Assembly: GCA_934597165.1 (NCBI GenBank)
Contig: CAKTQP010000029.1
Location: 1 to 25,496, forward strand
Direction: 5' to 3'
Source: an uncultured Oscillospiraceae bacterium
Lineage (GTDB): Bacteria > Bacillota > Clostridia > Oscillospirales > Oscillospiraceae
Length of the DNA: 25,496 nt
Both the position numbers and the translations under genes were made by a program. The notes beneath the pieces were generated by a model. That model was not told the DNA's origin. It worked only from the letters and a program-made list of their open reading frames with translations, and ran no database searches. Shown in pieces: positions 7,884 to 16,094 of this stretch. The stretch's first letter is position 1, and every line of letters begins with the position of its first letter.

Positions 7884-8687
7884 TCAGCGTCCCTGGAAAA
7901 CCGGTTTCCGCTTTTCCACGAACGCAGTCAGCGCCTCCCGATGATCTTCGGTCAGGCTGCAAACATACTGCGCTTCCACTTCGTTCTGCATACAAGCATT
8001 CAACTCTGGGAAGGCTGCGTTGAACAGCAGGCGTTTCATCTGCGCATAGGCCACGCTGGGGCCGTTGGCGTACTTTTTGATGTAGCCACGGACGGTCTCT
8101 TCCAGCTGTTCCTTCGGCACAGCCTCGGTGACCAGGCCCCAATCACGAGCCTGTGCGCCGGTGAAGCGCTTGCCGGACATGAGCAGCTCCGCCGCCTTGT
8201 TGGGGCCGACCAGTCTGCTCAGCATATAGGTCACGCCGCCATCGGGGACGAACCCGATGTTGACGAAGGCGAACACCATCTTCGCCGTCTCCTCCACGAT
8301 GGAGAAGTCACAGGCCAGGGTGATGCTCATGCCCACGCCGGCCACGGCGCCCTCGACCCAAGCGATGGTGGGCTTGGGCAGGGTCTTGAGCCGCATGATG
8401 AACTCACCGCCGTTGCGGATACCACGCTTGGTCACGTTGATCCCGCTGTCCAGCCGTTCTTTCATGGCCTTCACGTTGCCGCCGGCGCTGAAGTTGCCGC
8501 CGGCGCCGCGGATGACCACGGCTCGGACGTCATCATGCTCCTCACAGTAGGTCAGGCACTGGGACAAGTCCTGCATGGCCTCTGCGGAGATGGGGTTGTA
8601 CTGCTCCGGCTTGTTGAGCAGGATATAGGCCACGTGCTCTTTGACCTCAAATGCGATGTCATTGGTTTTAAAATTCAGTTCCATCAT
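7884..8687 (-). CDS. Crotonase-fold enoyl-CoA isomerase-like protein
   Basis: 267 residues. Oxyanion-hole segments FSAGGNV (66-72) and AVAGVGMS (114-121) are present and CDF (126-128) follows, so it is a crotonase-superfamily enzyme acting on CoA thioesters. The two glutamates that add water in true hydratases are not there: by eye S121 and F141 occupy the positions of rat Glu144 and Glu164. Instead VPDGG (147-151) is present, with D149 in the place of the aspartate of PaaG-type and delta3-delta2 enoyl-CoA isomerases. An isomerase is therefore more likely than a hydratase, and CaiD is unlikely. Start has AAGGTG upstream. A 171-bp GC-rich spacer separates it from the aldehyde dehydrogenase gene. 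Confidence 0.85.
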   Translation of the reverse strand: MMELNFKTNDIAFEVKEHVAYILLNKPEQYNPISAEAMQDLSQCLTYCEEHDDVRAVVIRGAGGNFSAGGNVKAMKERLDSGINVTKRGIRNGGEFIMRLKTLPKPTIAWVEGAVAGVGMSITLACDFSIVEETAKMVFAFVNIGFVPDGGVTYMLSRLVGPNKAAELLMSGKRFTGAQARDWGLVTEAVPKEQLEETVRGYIKKYANGPSVAYAQMKRLLFNAAFPELNACMQNEVEAQYVCSLTEDHREALTAFVEKRKPVFQGR

Positions 8688-8858
8688 TGTTTTTCACCTT
8701 ATTTTGTTCCAACAGTTATTTTCAGATAGGGGTTTTGATCGCAACAGGCGCTGTGCCGGCACAGCGGGCGGTCAAACCCGCCGTGCCAGACACGCTGGAG
8801 GGACGCCTGCCTGAGGGCAAGGGCACGCCAGGGGGGCGTATCCTACTGGCTCGTCAGA
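8688..8858. repeat. GC-rich structured intercistronic spacer with an 18-bp perfect palindrome
   Basis: The longest gap inside the operon. CGCTGTGCCGGCACAGCG (8749-8766) is a perfect 18-bp palindrome, directly followed by a small GGCGG/CCGCC hairpin (8767-8782) and further GC-rich short inverted repeats up to about 8845. No T tract follows on the - strand, so it does not look like a terminator. It may be an mRNA processing or stability element that sets the ratio of upstream and downstream enzymes, or a short interspersed repeat. No coding frame is convincing here. Confidence 0.5.
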
Positions 8859-10265
8859 TCAGTCTTCGGTCACCGGGCATTCGTCAAAGCGATCCCAGTC
8901 GCCTTCCTGCCACACGCGCTTGTTGGGCAGAGTGACGGTGACGCGGGTGGTATTCATCAGGTGATACCAAGCCAGGTTTTCGGAGATGCTGTTATGGCCC
9001 CAGGTACCGCAGCCCAGAGTGGGAGTAGTGGGCATACCGTTGTTGATACCGGAGGGAGTCTGGTTGACCTGGAAGCGGGAGACGGGCAGCAGATGTGCGG
9101 CGTACTCGATCTTCTCCTGATCGTGAGTCCAGATGGCGCTGTTGTGGCCTGCGCCTTCCATTTCCAGGTTGGCCACAGCCTTGGCAACGGTTTCCTTAAA
9201 GTCAGTGTAGGTGATATAACGGACGAAGGGGAACAGGATTTCCTTGGACAGGACATCGTCTTCTGCACAGCCGGTGTACTTGCACATCAGGACTCTGCAA
9301 TGTTCGGGAACCTCTACGCCGATCATCTTGCCGACGACCTGAGGAGAACGGCCAACAACCTCACGGCTGATGTGTTCGCCATCGGGGAAGACCACCTTGC
9401 GCAGCTTTTCGATCAGTTCTTCGCCTTCTACCAGATAAGCGCCGTTCTTCTGCATCTTTTCCAGGAATTCTTCTTCCATAGATGCGGGCACATGGATGGT
9501 CTGTTCGCTGGTGCAGGGCACGCCGTTGTCATAGGAACGGTTGGCCACTGCCAGAGCGGTCATGCGATCCAGGTCATCATAGTCGTCGCAGATGATCTCC
9601 TGGCAGTTGCCCTGACCGACGCCAAAGCCGGGACGGCCGCAGGAGTAGACAGCCTTGACCATGCCGGGGCCACCAGTGGCGATGTTGGCGTCGCAAGCAG
9701 CCAGCATGACATCCGTTGCTTCGATGGAGCAATATTCCGGTTCGATGACCTGCATCAGGTCAGCGGGAGCGCCCAGTTCTTCGATGGCAGCGCGGATCAT
9801 ATTGACCGTCTTCAGAGAGACGTTCTTTGCGGAGGGATGGGGAGCAATGATGCAGGCATTTCTGCACTTGACAGCCATCATGCCGTTGGCTGCGATGGTA
9901 ATGATGGGGTTGGTGCTGGGCATAACGCAGCCGATCACGCCCATGGGCTTAGCCATGACGCGGACGCCGGGTTCGTCACGCAGGTTCTGAATGTAGCCAA
10001 CGGACTTTTTGCCGCGCATGATGTTCCACTGGTTGGGGATGGAAGCCAGGATCTTGGAAACCTTCATCTCAGGGGTGCCATACTTGGTCTCCAGATGGGC
10101 TTCCAGCGCCAGTTCTTCTTTTGCGTCCACCACGGTCTTGCCGATGGCACGGACGACCTTGTCGATGGTCAGCTGATCCAGAGCGGTGCGTTCGAATTCC
10201 TTCTGCGCAACTTTTGCACGCTGAACCAGACCGTTGATGTATTCCTTTACATTGCGTTCTGCCAT
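8859..10265 (-). CDS. CoA-acylating aldehyde dehydrogenase (SucD/SauS/EutE-like)
   Basis: 468 residues. Catalytic cysteine C251 lies in DNGVPCTSEQ (246-255), which corresponds to DNGIICSSEQ of Clostridium kluyveri succinate-semialdehyde dehydrogenase SucD as I recall it. NIATGGPGMVKAVYSCGRP (from 194) and GFGVGQGN (213-220) are typical of acylating enzymes, and the C-terminal TLGCGTWGHNSISENL is also SucD-like. It would interconvert an acyl-CoA with its aldehyde using NAD(P)H, linking the CoA intermediates to the alcohol dehydrogenase gene two positions upstream. Substrate is not determined; succinyl-CoA, sulfoacetyl-CoA and other acyl-CoAs are handled by relatives. GGAGG precedes the ATG. 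A 69-base gap separates it from the CoA transferase gene. Confidence 0.9.
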   Translation of the reverse strand: MAERNVKEYINGLVQRAKVAQKEFERTALDQLTIDKVVRAIGKTVVDAKEELALEAHLETKYGTPEMKVSKILASIPNQWNIMRGKKSVGYIQNLRDEPGVRVMAKPMGVIGCVMPSTNPIITIAANGMMAVKCRNACIIAPHPSAKNVSLKTVNMIRAAIEELGAPADLMQVIEPEYCSIEATDVMLAACDANIATGGPGMVKAVYSCGRPGFGVGQGNCQEIICDDYDDLDRMTALAVANRSYDNGVPCTSEQTIHVPASMEEEFLEKMQKNGAYLVEGEELIEKLRKVVFPDGEHISREVVGRSPQVVGKMIGVEVPEHCRVLMCKYTGCAEDDVLSKEILFPFVRYITYTDFKETVAKAVANLEMEGAGHNSAIWTHDQEKIEYAAHLLPVSRFQVNQTPSGINNGMPTTPTLGCGTWGHNSISENLAWYHLMNTTRVTVTLPNKRVWQEGDWDRFDECPVTED

Positions 10266-10334
10266 GATAAATTAACCTCCAAAAATTTTTATCTGACACG
10301 GCACTCCGTCTGGGACGGGCACCATGGAGTTACC

Positions 10335-11546
10335 TCACTTGTTTTTGACCTTCATTTCCCACTCGGCTTCCATCTCGTCCACCTCTTCCGCCGTGAAGCC
10401 CAGAGCTTCCAGCACCTCATGGTTCTGTTCGCCCAGCGCCGGCGCTTTGCCGTAGACCGGCTCGAAAGCAGAGAATTTGAAGGGGTCTGAGGGGAATCGG
10501 CGGGTGCGGATGGTGGTCATCCCATCTGCCATAGGCATATCGGCGATCCAGCCGCACTGGTTGAAATGCGGATCCTCGTCAATGTCCTTCATGTTGTAGA
10601 TCTTGGAGCAGGGCACGCCCGCCACCATCAGCAGGTCGATGGCGTCGCTGACCTGTTCGAAGGTGCTCAGCCAATCCTCGATGATCTCGATGAGCAGCTG
10701 CTTGTTCTCTACACGCTTGTCGTTGCTGACGAAGCGGGGGTCGTCGATGAGATCAGTCCGCTGCATGACCTTGCAGAAGGTCTCCCACAGCTTGCTGCTG
10801 AGCACGCCGATGACCACGGACTGGTTGTTCCTGCCCTTGAAGATGCCATAGGGAGCCAGATTGCTGTGGTGGTTGCCCGTTCTGGTCTGCATCACGCCGG
10901 TGATGCCGTGATCCAGCTTGGCCGCCATCCACATCAGGCTCCGTGCCAGAGAGATGTCGATGTGCTGCCCTTCCCCGGTCTCAGACCGGTAATAGAGGGC
11001 GGTGCCGATGCAGCCGAAGGCGTTCAGGGCGCCCATCCAGTCGCCGATGGCGGAGCCGATCTTGGTGGGTGCGCCATCCGGTTCCCCGGTCATCTCCATC
11101 ATGCCGGACACCGCCTGGGCGATGACGTCATAGCCGGGTCGGTTGGCGTAGGGGCCTTCCTGGCCGTAGGCGGAGATGGAGCAGTAGATGAGACGGGGAT
11201 TAATCTCCTTCAGGGTCTCATAATCCAGCCCCAGCTTTTTCATGACCCCAGGTCGATAGCTCTCCAGCAGCACGTCCGCTTGCGCCGCCAGCTTCCGGAA
11301 GGCTTCCGCCCCGCGGGGGTCCTTCAGGTCCAGCACCACCGACTTCTTGCCTCGGTTGGAGGTGCAGTAGTTGATGCTGATGCCGTCGATGATGGGGGGA
11401 AAGTAGCGGTTGTCGTCGCCCAGCACCGGCTTTTCCACGTGCCAGACTTCCGCACCGTAATCAGCCAACATGGCGCCTGCCATGGGGCCCGCGTAGTTAT
11501 TGGTGACATCCAGAACCTTCAGGTTCTCGTAGACTTGTCTTCCCAT
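10335..11546 (-). CDS. Family III CoA transferase (CaiB/BaiF type)
   Basis: 403 residues. The protein has the N-terminal VLDVTNNYAGPMAG (11-24), LADYGAEVWHVEKP (28-41), the SNRGKKSVVLDLK block (63-75), and the probable nucleophile D169 in SAIGDW (165-170), the same residue number as the Asp of formyl-CoA transferase. Such enzymes move CoA between two carboxylates through an aspartyl-CoA anhydride. This would activate the imported acid at the expense of a product acyl-CoA, so no CoA ligase is needed, and none is present. Relatives include CaiB (carnitine), FldA (phenyllactate/cinnamate) and Frc (oxalate); the sequence does not choose among them. A GGAAA-type site lies before the ATG. Confidence 0.92.
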   Translation of the reverse strand: MGRQVYENLKVLDVTNNYAGPMAGAMLADYGAEVWHVEKPVLGDDNRYFPPIIDGISINYCTSNRGKKSVVLDLKDPRGAEAFRKLAAQADVLLESYRPGVMKKLGLDYETLKEINPRLIYCSISAYGQEGPYANRPGYDVIAQAVSGMMEMTGEPDGAPTKIGSAIGDWMGALNAFGCIGTALYYRSETGEGQHIDISLARSLMWMAAKLDHGITGVMQTRTGNHHSNLAPYGIFKGRNNQSVVIGVLSSKLWETFCKVMQRTDLIDDPRFVSNDKRVENKQLLIEIIEDWLSTFEQVSDAIDLLMVAGVPCSKIYNMKDIDEDPHFNQCGWIADMPMADGMTTIRTRRFPSDPFKFSAFEPVYGKAPALGEQNHEVLEALGFTAEEVDEMEAEWEMKVKNK

Positions 11547-11574
11547 TGTTGTTTCCTTTTCGTTCTAAGTGATC

Positions 11575-12747
11575 TTACCAAGCCCACATGGTCTCGAAGT
11601 AAGCATGCAGCTCGTCGGGGTCGGTGACGTCTGCCACGCCCAGCATGCCCTGTTCGTTGGTCCAGCAAGCGTGGTAAGCAGCTTCCATCTGTTCCTTGCT
11701 GCCGATGCCGTAGGTCTGGGGAGTGGGGATGCCCAGGGACTGGTTCATGTCCAGGACCACCTTGCAGCAGGCGTCTACCAGAGCTTCCCGTTCCAGACCG
11801 GTGCTGTCCACGTTCATGAAGTCAGCCAGCTTCTGGAGACGTTCCATGGGGACGGTCTTGCCGCAGTGCTGGATGGCGAAGCACAGACCCCAAGCGCAAG
11901 CGATGCCATGAGGTACGTGCAGTGCGCCGCCCAGTGCATGAGCGATGGCGTGACCTGCCTGGAGGGTGCTGCTGGCGAAGCTGGCGCCGCCGTAAGTAGC
12001 AGCCTGCATCATCTGGCCGCGGGCTTCGATGTTCTTGCCGTCTTCCACAGCCACGGGCAGCCACTTGATGACACGGCGGATGGCGTTTTCGCAGAACATA
12101 TCGGCGAATTCATTGTGGCGGCCGACCAGGTAAGCTTCCACAGCGTGGGACAGAGCGTCCATACCGGTAGAGGCGGTCAGACCCTTGGGCAGACCCAGCA
12201 GCAGAGCGGGATCCAGGTAAGCAGCGTAGGGACACATCTTGACCACGTCCTTGATGCAGACCTTTCTCTGGCTCTCCGTGTCGGTGACGATGGACAGTGC
12301 GGTCACTTCGGAGCCGGTGCCGGAGGTGGTGGGGATGGCGATGACCTTGGGGCAGAGGTTGGGGATGGGCTTGCCCACACCCAGGACGTAGTCCAGCAGG
12401 TGGCCGGGGTTGGTGTGCATGACAGCCATGCACTTGGTGGTGTCGATGACACCGCCGCCGCCGATGGCGATATAGATGTCAACGTTCTTCTCGTCTGCTT
12501 CCTTCGCAGCCGCTTCGATCATTTCCACGGGAGGGTCAGCGGTGACGCCGCCGAACTCTTCCACGACAAAACCAGCTTCCCGCAGGGGAGTCAGGACGGA
12601 GTCAGCGATGCCGACCTGCTTGATGCCTTCGTCATAGACGGCCATGACGGTCTTCACGTTCAGGCTCTGCAGCAGAGTGGCGACCTGCTTGGAAACGCCT
12701 TCGCCATAGATGATACGGGGGGCATTATAAGCGTCAAATGCGATCAT
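11575..12747 (-). CDS. Iron-type (group III) alcohol dehydrogenase
   Basis: 390 residues from the ATG at 12747; AAAGGAG lies ten bases upstream, whereas an in-frame TTG six bases earlier is too close to it. Metal ligands are D197, H201, H266 and H280, in the spacing of FucO-type enzymes. The nucleotide loop is GGGGVID (96-102) instead of the usual GGGS, and PTTSGTGSE (139-147) is conserved. It would interconvert an alcohol or hydroxyacid and its aldehyde with NAD(H), in line with the acylating aldehyde dehydrogenase two genes downstream. It lies between the transporter (88-bp gap with a hairpin) and the CoA transferase (28 bp). The alcohol substrate is unknown. Confidence 0.92.
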   Translation of the reverse strand: MIAFDAYNAPRIIYGEGVSKQVATLLQSLNVKTVMAVYDEGIKQVGIADSVLTPLREAGFVVEEFGGVTADPPVEMIEAAAKEADEKNVDIYIAIGGGGVIDTTKCMAVMHTNPGHLLDYVLGVGKPIPNLCPKVIAIPTTSGTGSEVTALSIVTDTESQRKVCIKDVVKMCPYAAYLDPALLLGLPKGLTASTGMDALSHAVEAYLVGRHNEFADMFCENAIRRVIKWLPVAVEDGKNIEARGQMMQAATYGGASFASSTLQAGHAIAHALGGALHVPHGIACAWGLCFAIQHCGKTVPMERLQKLADFMNVDSTGLEREALVDACCKVVLDMNQSLGIPTPQTYGIGSKEQMEAAYHACWTNEQGMLGVADVTDPDELHAYFETMWAW

Positions 12748-12780
12748 AATCAAAAATCTCCTTTCCCAGAGGGATACGGT

Positions 12781-12812
12781 GGGGCAGGCGGTTGGGGGAG
12801 CGCGCCTGCCCC
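12781..12812 (-). repeat. Intercistronic hairpin between transporter and alcohol dehydrogenase genes
   Basis: GGGGCAGGCG (12781-12790) pairs perfectly with CGCCTGCCCC (12803-12812) around a 12-base loop. It lies after the transporter stop and before the dehydrogenase ribosome binding site. There is no T tract on the - strand, so it is more likely to protect or process the upstream transporter mRNA, or to attenuate weakly, than to terminate fully. Confidence 0.6.
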
Positions 12813-12835
12813 CGGATTGGAATGGAATCAGTGGA

Positions 12836-14083
12836 TCAAGCTTCTTCGGTGTCCTTCAGCAGCGGACGATCCAGCTTGGGGATCAGCGCGCCGCAGACCA
12901 GACCCAAGGTGCACAGGACGAAGGCCATGACGAAGGCGATGGCATAGGAGCCGGTGCCGTCGATGCTGGCGGCTGCCACTCTGGGGATGACCTGAGTCAT
13001 GACCATGTAGCCCAGCAGAGCGAAGCCATAGATGTTGCCTGCGTAGACAGGGCCGAAGGAAGTGGTGCTCATGACCGGATAGACGGTGTTGGTGGCACCG
13101 AAGCCAGCGCCCAGGCAGACATAAGCGACCAGGATGACGGCGACGGATTCACCGGTGAGCAGGCACAGGCCGCAGATCATGCACAGCAGCCAGCAGCAGC
13201 CGTAGATCTTCTTGTAGCCCAGGTTGTCCACCAGCTTGCCCAGCAGGAAGCGGCCGACCACGTTGCCCACGTTGTACAGGGAGACACCCAGGGTGGCGTA
13301 TGCCAGGTCGATGCCCTTGTCGGTCATGAACATGGAGAAGCGGGAGAACATGATGAGGTAGAAGGCGGGGAAGAAGGCCATGGCAGCCAGCTGGAGCCAG
13401 AACTGCTTGGTCTTCCAAGCCTTGGAGATGGGGTAGCTCACGTACTGAGAGGAGAGCGCCTGCCCATCGGCGGGTGCCACGTACCCTTCGGGGATGTAGC
13501 CCAGAGGTGCGGACTTCATGCCCATGCCGCAGATGATGCAGACTACTGCGCAGACGATGCCGCAGGCGAACAGGGTGACTTTGACGTTGAATGCCTGGGT
13601 GATGTAGGAACAGAGCGGTGCCAGGAAGGCGGAGGAGCCGCCGTTGAAGGCCATGCACAGACCAGCTGCCAGACCCTTTTTATCCGGATACCAGCCCATA
13701 ACGCAGTACATGGTGCCGCAGTAGGTGATGCCGTTGCCCATGCCGATCAGGAAGCTGTAAGTGAAGTACAGCAGACCGGGGGCGGAGTTGGGCACCAGGC
13801 CGGTGAGGATGAGGCCAGCACCGAAGACGATGGCGCCGATGAGGGTGACGGCCTTGCCGCCGAACTTCTGGAGCAGCTTACCGCCGACGATGGAGCCGAT
13901 GGGCCAGAAGGTCAGCATGGTCGTGCCGATGTTGGCGATGGCGGAAGCCTCCCAGCCGTAGTAGGCTGCCAACGGGGTGATAAATACGGATGTTGCGTTG
14001 ATAATGCCGGCGCAGAGGAGGATGATCAGACCCCGGATCATAATGCCGGTTCTGTTCACATGTTGTGCGTCGAGATGAGTCAT
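12836..14083 (-). CDS. MFS transporter, oxalate:formate antiporter (OFA/OxlT) family
   Basis: 415 residues from the ATG at 14083, which has GGTGG upstream and starts just before the first membrane helix; an earlier in-frame start adds 30 polar residues and lacks support. About 12 hydrophobic helices are visible. MFS motif A is GGKLLQKFGGKAV (67-79), and WYPDKKGLAAGL (131-142) is characteristic of the OxlT-like subfamily that moves small carboxylates. It is the first gene of the operon, so it probably imports the acid substrate or exchanges it for the product. This argues against a carnitine-type substrate, for which BCCT carriers are usual, but does not prove it. Confidence 0.88.
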   Translation of the reverse strand: MTHLDAQHVNRTGIMIRGLIILLCAGIINATSVFITPLAAYYGWEASAIANIGTTMLTFWPIGSIVGGKLLQKFGGKAVTLIGAIVFGAGLILTGLVPNSAPGLLYFTYSFLIGMGNGITYCGTMYCVMGWYPDKKGLAAGLCMAFNGGSSAFLAPLCSYITQAFNVKVTLFACGIVCAVVCIICGMGMKSAPLGYIPEGYVAPADGQALSSQYVSYPISKAWKTKQFWLQLAAMAFFPAFYLIMFSRFSMFMTDKGIDLAYATLGVSLYNVGNVVGRFLLGKLVDNLGYKKIYGCCWLLCMICGLCLLTGESVAVILVAYVCLGAGFGATNTVYPVMSTTSFGPVYAGNIYGFALLGYMVMTQVIPRVAAASIDGTGSYAIAFVMAFVLCTLGLVCGALIPKLDRPLLKDTEEA

Positions 14084-14183
14084 AACGTACCACCAATTCC
14101 TTTCTTTTCTTCGATTCGTTTGGAGTCGGATGGCCATCCGTAATGCCTGGCAGCCTGAGCTGTCCTGCATCAAACTGTGCTTT

Positions 14184-14215
14184 CATTGTACCGACCGGAC
14201 CCGGTTCAGACAATG
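14184..14215. promoter_or_regulatory. 32-bp two-block symmetric dyad in the operon leader
   Basis: CATTGT-N4-ACCGG-AC-CCGGT-N4-ACAATG: two pairs of arms (6 and 5 bp) share one centre at 14199/14200 with equal spacers. It is either an operator for a dimeric regulator or an RNA hairpin in the 5' leader of the transporter mRNA, about 100 bases before its start codon. Confidence 0.5.
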
Positions 14216-14347
14216 TGTGCCGATGACAAAAACCCCGCCGATTTTCCCACTTCTGAACAAAGGCACCGTCTCTTGCAAGCGTACACATTATTCTTTTTGT
14301 ACAGGACGCCGTTCAGCTTCCCTGCTCTCGCAGTTTGTCAACTTTCT

Positions 14348-14387
14348 CTGTTTTCTTACATTATATAAAACAGTTTCGTTCAGGCAA
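14348..14387 (-). promoter_or_regulatory. Candidate promoter of the acyl-CoA operon with overlapping dyad
   Basis: On the - strand a perfect TATAAT (14360-14365) is preceded, 16 bases upstream, by TTGCCT (14382-14387). CTGTTTT (14348-14354) and AAAACAG (14367-14373) form an inverted repeat with a 12-base spacer that straddles the -10 box, as expected for an operator that blocks polymerase. The predicted start of transcription is near 14353. Confidence 0.5.
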
Positions 14388-14766
14388 GATGTGCTCCACA
14401 CAAAAAACCACCCATTCCTATTGCAACTCGCACAAAAGGACGGTTCTACACACGCTTCTCACACTTTTGACAACCTTTTTTCTTGATTCCTTGTTGTATT
14501 TTACCATTTGCGTCCCTTTTTCATCCTTTTCAGCTTCCTCTATATTTCCATTTTCATCCGTCCCACACCTTCATTTTCCCAATTCTCCCCCGTTTTTTGG
14601 ACATTTACGGGACTCATTCTAATCTCTCCCGTTCCTTTTATGAAAAATGTAAAAAAACAATCTGTTTTTGTTGGCCCCGCACATAGGCCGTCCTGTAGCT
14701 TTGATGGTATAAAGAAAGGACTCCATACTGTAAAGACAAAATCAAGAGAAGAAAAGAGGTTGTTCT

Positions 14767-16080
14767 ATGGAGATTCTCGCTTGTATCCTGGGCTTCCTCG
14801 TGGTGATCCTATTGGTCTACCGCGACTGGTCCGTGTACCTCGCCACCTTCGCCGGCCTGTGTGTGGTCGTGCTGCTCTCCGGCAGCGATTTCATGACCGC
14901 CATCACAGAGACCTACACCAACGGCGTCTTCACCGCCATCAACAGTTTCCTCTTTATGCTCATGTTCGGCTGCGTCCAATCCTCCCTCTATCGGGAGAGC
15001 GGCGCCGCCTACTCCATCGCCTCCACCATCATGCACAAGCTCATCCGAGAGGACACCAGCAACACCGCTAAGAACATCATCTCCCTGAGCATCATCATGG
15101 TCATCGGCACCCTGCTGAGCATGGGCGGCATCATTGCCGGTGTGGTCATCGTTCTCATGTATCCCATCGCCCTGGCCATCTTCGAGCACTGTGACATCCC
15201 CAAGCGGTTCATCCTGGGCGTCCTGGGCGCTTCCGCCTACACCTTCACCCTGACCCTTCCCGGCAGTCCGGAGGTCACCAACGTAGCCGCCATGACCGTC
15301 CTGAAGACCAGCTCCACCGTAGCCGCTATCCCTGGCATCGTGGGTGCGGTGGTAGAGGTCATCGTCATCCTGGTGGTGCTCAACGCCATGATCAATCACG
15401 CCCGCCACAACGGGGATCATTTCCAGCGCCACCCGGAAGACCCTTACATGGATGAGACCTCGGAGAAGCCCCCCTTCCTCCTCTCTCTCGTCCCCCTGCT
15501 CTTCCTCTTTATCGTCTTCAACGTCTTCAACCTGCACATCGTCCCCTGCCTGATCCTCAGCTGTGTCCTCTCCATCGTCCTGTTCTGGAGGTGGTTCAAG
15601 CCCAAGGACGTCAAGCACATCGTCTGCCAGGCTACCGTGGATTCCATCCCCATGACCATGAACGTCGGCGCCATCTGCGGCTTCGCCGCCATCATCACTA
15701 ACTCCGACGCCTTCCAGACCATCCTGGATGCGCTGACCAGTATGAACGCCTCCCCCATCCTCATCTGTGCCGTGGTCGTGGCCATCATGTGTATGCTCAC
15801 CGGCGGTTCCTCCACCGGCCAGCTCATCGCCCTGCCCATCATCGCCCCCCGGCTCATGGAGATGGGCCTGAGCGTGGACATCATCCACCGGGTCTCCGTC
15901 TTCGCCGCCACCACGCTTGACTCCATGCCGTACAGCGGCTCCATCCTGATGCTGCTGCCCATGTGTCATATGAAGCTGAAAGAGATCTATCCAGCCATGT
16001 TCATCACCACCGTCCTGGCCACCACCTGCGGCACCATCGCGGTCTGCCTCATGTGCGCCCTCTTCCCGGGTCTGACCTGA
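14767..16080 (+). CDS. GntP-family (gluconate-type) permease
   Basis: 437 residues with about 12 hydrophobic helices. FGCVQSSLYRESGAAYSIAS (67-86) and the stretch from 119 (MGGIIAGVVIVLMYPIA) to the IPKR at 144-147 follow the GntP pattern, as does GGSSTGQLIALPIIAP in the C-terminal half. A charged cytoplasmic loop (about 215-235) divides the two halves. GntP carriers are proton symporters for gluconate, glycerate and other hydroxy acids, so this may import a hydroxy-acid relevant to the divergent CoA operon. AGAGGT lies seven bases before the ATG. It is a single-gene unit ended by the terminator at 16125-16167. The substrate is unknown. Confidence 0.8.
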   Translation: MEILACILGFLVVILLVYRDWSVYLATFAGLCVVVLLSGSDFMTAITETYTNGVFTAINSFLFMLMFGCVQSSLYRESGAAYSIASTIMHKLIREDTSNTAKNIISLSIIMVIGTLLSMGGIIAGVVIVLMYPIALAIFEHCDIPKRFILGVLGASAYTFTLTLPGSPEVTNVAAMTVLKTSSTVAAIPGIVGAVVEVIVILVVLNAMINHARHNGDHFQRHPEDPYMDETSEKPPFLLSLVPLLFLFIVFNVFNLHIVPCLILSCVLSIVLFWRWFKPKDVKHIVCQATVDSIPMTMNVGAICGFAAIITNSDAFQTILDALTSMNASPILICAVVVAIMCMLTGGSSTGQLIALPIIAPRLMEMGLSVDIIHRVSVFAATTLDSMPYSGSILMLLPMCHMKLKEIYPAMFITTVLATTCGTIAVCLMCALFPGLT

Positions 16081-16094
16081 CCAGGACCCCGCCT

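Larger units (their letters stand above)
14084..14766. promoter_or_regulatory. Divergent regulatory region between the acyl-CoA operon and the GntP-type permease
   Basis: 683 bp, AT-rich from about 14280 onwards, with no convincing coding frame. It holds the candidate - strand promoter at 14360-14387 and several dyads listed separately. Others are the 14-bp palindrome CGGATGGCCATCCG (14127-14140), GTACA-N12-TGTAC (14281-14302) and AAAAACA-N3-TGTTTTT (14653-14669). The leader of the operon mRNA would be about 270 nt. For the permease, TATAAA at 14708-14713 is a possible -10 but no matching -35 is seen. Confidence 0.6.

Noticed and set aside
8961..10490. Very long open frame on the + strand opposite the aldehyde dehydrogenase, with similar long frames opposite the operon genes
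   Set aside because: These are antisense shadows of GC-rich coding DNA; the - strand frames carry clear enzyme motifs and ribosome binding sites.
4843..12747. Assignment of the operon as a carnitine (cai) pathway
   Set aside because: CaiB-, CaiA- and ETF-like genes are present, but the crotonase-like protein lacks the hydratase glutamates, there is no CaiT-type BCCT carrier and no CaiC ligase, and aldehyde and alcohol dehydrogenases are added.
14335..15071. Several overlapping + strand frames in the spacer before the GntP-type permease
   Set aside because: They are rich in Ser, Phe and Pro as expected for AT-rich or shifted frames, lack ribosome binding sites, and the longest runs out of frame into the permease gene.
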